The notes below the pieces were generated by a model, which was not told where the DNA came from, did not search any database, and was given only the letters and a program-made list of their open reading frames with translations. Positions 5,005 through 6,691 of a stretch of DNA of 6,691 nucleotides are shown here, one piece after another. Origin of the DNA: Candidatus Aminicenantota bacterium. Lineage in GTDB: Bacteria; Acidobacteriota; Aminicenantia; UBA2199. The position numbers and the translations under genes were made by a program. Where the stretch lies: NCBI GenBank assembly GCA_020355945.1, contig CP070627.1:5417772-5424462 (forward strand), in the 5' to 3' direction. How positions within the stretch are numbered: the stretch's first letter is position 1; every line of letters begins with the position of its first letter.

Positions 5005-6125
5005 TATTTAAGATACGTAATTTTGACGGTTAATTCCAAATAAGGCCCGGTGAAAACCTGGGGAAGCCGGGGAAAGGGAGCCGATAACTTGATGGCATTG
5101 GCACTGGTTATCTCCAGTGATTTATGTCCTTTATGTTCCAGGATTTCCAGGTCTTTTAATGTCCCGTTTCTATATATTTTGAGGCGTAAAAGAGTTTCTC
5201 CTTTTAGTTTGATGCTTAATCGAGTTTCTCCCTTTATTCTTAACTTCAATCTTTTATAATCTCCCGGGGGATGGATATTACGCTTAATTCTCTTTTTTAA
5301 AACCTGCAAATAACGTGCAAGATCACTGTATACTGTATCAAGAGAAAATACACCGATATCAACCACACGTGATTGTTGATGATCATGCGGGGTAACCCCG
5401 AATTCAGGCAATTCAAACACCTGTCTCCTATTATATGGATCCTTCCCGTAAGAGGCTAAACGAGCGCCTCCTTTTATTTTCAAATCTTGCTTTGATCCGA
5501 TGACAGATTCATTGTCTGCCTCTCCTTCATCTTTTTTATCAGTCAGGGGCTCCCGGGTTTTTGCCTGCAAATTAAGCCTGTAAATCGATTTATTGGGTGA
5601 TTCATTTTCTCCCTCTCCTCCTTTTTTTACCTTTTTATCATTCAAAGTCTCCTGTTTTTTATCGCCCCGGCTGCCCTGTCTAGCCGTCAGATCAAGGGGT
5701 TTGGAAATCGTTTTATTGACAAGTTCTTTCTTTGCCTCTCCCTCTTTTTTTAATATTTTAAGAGGCACGGGCCTTTGCACTTTTTCATCCTGGACACCAT
5801 TTTTTTTGGGCAGGGCATATGACTTGAAATCACCTTTGGCATAGGGTTCACCTATATCCAGGTCAGGAATTGTTTCCCGATTCCTGGCCAGCGCATTCTT
5901 GTCCGAAAAAACTTTGACATCCTTTTCATGTTCACCCACTTTTGCATCCTCGGGCGTTCCTACGTAGAAGGCAACAAACTTTTCTTCATCCGAATTGGGC
6001 GTTTTTTTGTCGTGATTACTTAATGTCAATTGTATAATCATCCCACAGATAAAAAACATCAATAGATGCAGCAAAATTGACGCAAGCAGCGATAATGGCC
6101 ATGGAAACGGATTATATTTGTTCAA
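5004..6125 (-). CDS. TonB-family energy transducer protein
   Basis: This 373-residue protein has the full TonB layout. Residues 6-36 form the membrane anchor, beginning FPWP and containing Ser16 and His20 in the S-x-x-x-H arrangement that TonB proteins use to couple with ExbB/ExbD. Residues ~39-270 are a charged Lys/Glu-rich periplasm-spanning linker with three degenerate repeats (about 121-152, 161-193, 194-224), and include SDKNALARN (74-82), which I believe recurs in TonB proteins of Acidobacteria-type lineages. Residues 271-373 form the C-terminal domain: IHPP, NGTLKDLEILEHKGHKSLE, ANAIKLSAPFPRLP and LELTVKITYLK, close to the TonB pattern G-x-(5)-SSG-x-(3)-LD...A-x-PFPPLP. The start is a TTG (6123-6125) overlapping the TGA of the upstream gene by 4 bases, with GGAG only 3 bases ahead, so translation is probably coupled. 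It likely transmits proton-motive force to an outer-membrane protein; no exbB/exbD or TonB-dependent receptor is in the window. TolA-like function is a less likely alternative. Confidence 0.88.
   Translation of the reverse strand: MNKYNPFPWPLSLLASILLHLLMFFICGMIIQLTLSNHDKKTPNSDEEKFVAFYVGTPEDAKVGEHEKDVKVFSDKNALARNRETIPDLDIGEPYAKGDFKSYALPKKNGVQDEKVQRPVPLKILKKEGEAKKELVNKTISKPLDLTARQGSRGDKKQETLNDKKVKKGGEGENESPNKSIYRLNLQAKTREPLTDKKDEGEADNESVIGSKQDLKIKGGARLASYGKDPYNRRQVFELPEFGVTPHDHQQSRVVDIGVFSLDTVYSDLARYLQVLKKRIKRNIHPPGDYKRLKLRIKGETRLSIKLKGETLLRLKIYRNGTLKDLEILEHKGHKSLEITSANAIKLSAPFPRLPQVFTGPYLELTVKITYLK
5166..5255 (-). repeat. 30-bp (10-residue) internal duplication in the TonB C-terminal domain
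   Basis: Residues 291-320 read as three consecutive decapeptides: KRLKLRIKGE, TRLSIKLKGE and TLLRLKIYRN. The plus-strand text shows GAGTTTCTCC twice, 30 bases apart (5192-5201 and 5222-5231). Canonical TonB domains have a short YP-x-x-A segment here, so this appears to be added beta-strand sequence inserted ahead of the conserved GTLKDLEILE strand. All three units alternate hydrophobic and basic residues. Confidence 0.6.
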
Positions 6126-6673
6126 AATCTCCGCACCCCCGTTAAAATAAAGCGAATGCCTTTGAAAATATTAATTTTTTTGCCATCAAAGTTCTTTCCT
6201 TTACCTGAAAAATCTTTCATCACTTTAAGCATAATACCGTTTTTTTTATGCCAAAAGATCAGGCTTCCACCTACAGTTAAGCTAGACGCTTTAGCAACTC
6301 TTATTTCTTCGAATACCCTTACATATCCGCCGATGTAACGCACCCCTCCCTGGGCAGAAAAATTAAATTTCGACGATGGAGAAGGCCGGATCAATGGCAG
6401 AAGCCATTTCATCCCTGCTGATAAATGGAATCCCCTGAAAATCGACGGCATCTTAATATCATTAAACTCGGGATTAACACTGGTAGTGTAGATGTACTCC
6501 ATATAAAACCCGTTGAAATCCCGGAAAAGAATATCCACCCCCAGGCCAATCGTCAAAATATCTAATTCCTTTGAATGAGCGTTAAGATAGGGATTCATCT
6601 TATATTTCAGTGCAAAAACATTCAAGGAAAGAAGAGATAAAACCAAAAAAATGAATAAGACCATCTTCCTCAT
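6122..6673 (-). CDS. Putative small outer-membrane beta-barrel protein
   Basis: This 183-residue exported protein is not recognised as a named family. Residues 1-21 are a Sec signal peptide (MRKMVLFIFLVLSLLSLNVFA). The mature part alternates hydrophobic/aromatic and polar residues in likely strands: DILTIGLGVDILF, GFYMEYIYTTS, FRGFHLSAGMKWLL, KFNFSAQGGVRYIGGYVRVF, SLTVGGSLIFW, GIMLKVMKDF and GIRFILTGVRRF. It ends in Phe, the usual C-terminal signal for BAM-dependent barrel assembly, and its size suits an eight-stranded barrel. There are no cysteines in the mature part. The ATG at 6671-6673 has a near-perfect ribosome binding site. The gene is first in an overlapping pair with the TonB-family gene, suggesting a joint envelope role; it is far too small to be a TonB-dependent receptor. 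A periplasmic beta-rich protein is the main alternative. Confidence 0.65.
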   Translation of the reverse strand: MRKMVLFIFLVLSLLSLNVFALKYKMNPYLNAHSKELDILTIGLGVDILFRDFNGFYMEYIYTTSVNPEFNDIKMPSIFRGFHLSAGMKWLLPLIRPSPSSKFNFSAQGGVRYIGGYVRVFEEIRVAKASSLTVGGSLIFWHKKNGIMLKVMKDFSGKGKNFDGKKINIFKGIRFILTGVRRF

Positions 6674-6679
6674 TTTTTA

Positions 6680-6689
6680 TCACCTCCTT
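6680..6689 (-). promoter_or_regulatory. Strong ribosome binding site of the beta-barrel/TonB operon
   Basis: On the minus strand AAGGAGGTGA, essentially the full complement of the 16S rRNA 3' end, lies 6 bases before ATG 6673. It fixes the start of the barrel gene and indicates high translation. The promoter lies beyond the window. Confidence 0.8.
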
Positions 6690-6691
6690 CT

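Overview
The window reads as a piece of a Gram-negative, moderately AT-rich genome. The evidence is a TonB-type energy transducer with an inner-membrane anchor, a probable outer-membrane beta-barrel protein, Sec-type signal peptides and strong AGGAGG-type ribosome binding sites. Long intergenic stretches carry degenerate 6-7 bp tandem repeats. The style (large TPR-CHAT protein, decayed VapBC module, repeat-littered spacers) fits lineages such as Candidatus Aminicenantes/Acidobacteriota or other environmental bacteria, but this is a low-confidence inference; no rRNA or universal marker gene is present.

Layout. (1) 1-442: a VapB-like antitoxin gene followed, with an ATGA overlap, by a vapC toxin gene that has lost its middle; only the first ~18 and last ~20 codons remain, in different frames. 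(2) 443-956: a gene-poor spacer with C-rich and heptameric repeats, a perfect 17-bp palindrome (695-711), an interspersed-type repeat, and a well-formed sigma70 promoter (849-877) whose leader runs to a strong ribosome binding site. (3) 957-4034: the dominant gene, a 1025-residue protein with an N-terminal membrane segment, about ten 40-residue TPR units and a C-terminal CHAT (caspase-like) domain with an intact His890/Cys936 dyad. (4) 4035-4399: another repeat-rich spacer with a second sigma70 promoter overlapped by a GAATATA/TATATTC motif cluster and a tiny upstream ORF. (5) 4400-4933: a secreted 177-residue protein with a carboxypeptidase-regulatory-like (beta-sandwich) domain, an acidic linker and a Gly-rich hydrophobic tail. 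(6) 5004-6673, minus strand, convergent: a two-gene overlapping operon encoding a small beta-barrel-like outer-membrane protein and a TonB-family protein.

Working together. The minus-strand pair is plausibly an envelope energy-transduction unit, with the transducer translated by coupling to the barrel gene. On the plus strand, the TPR-CHAT protein and the small beta-sandwich protein both carry export or anchor signals and have separate promoters. Both leaders contain the same 7-mer motif, so a co-regulated envelope pair (protease plus partner or substrate) is a reasonable but untested hypothesis. No CRISPR array, transposase, integrase, tRNA or rRNA was seen.
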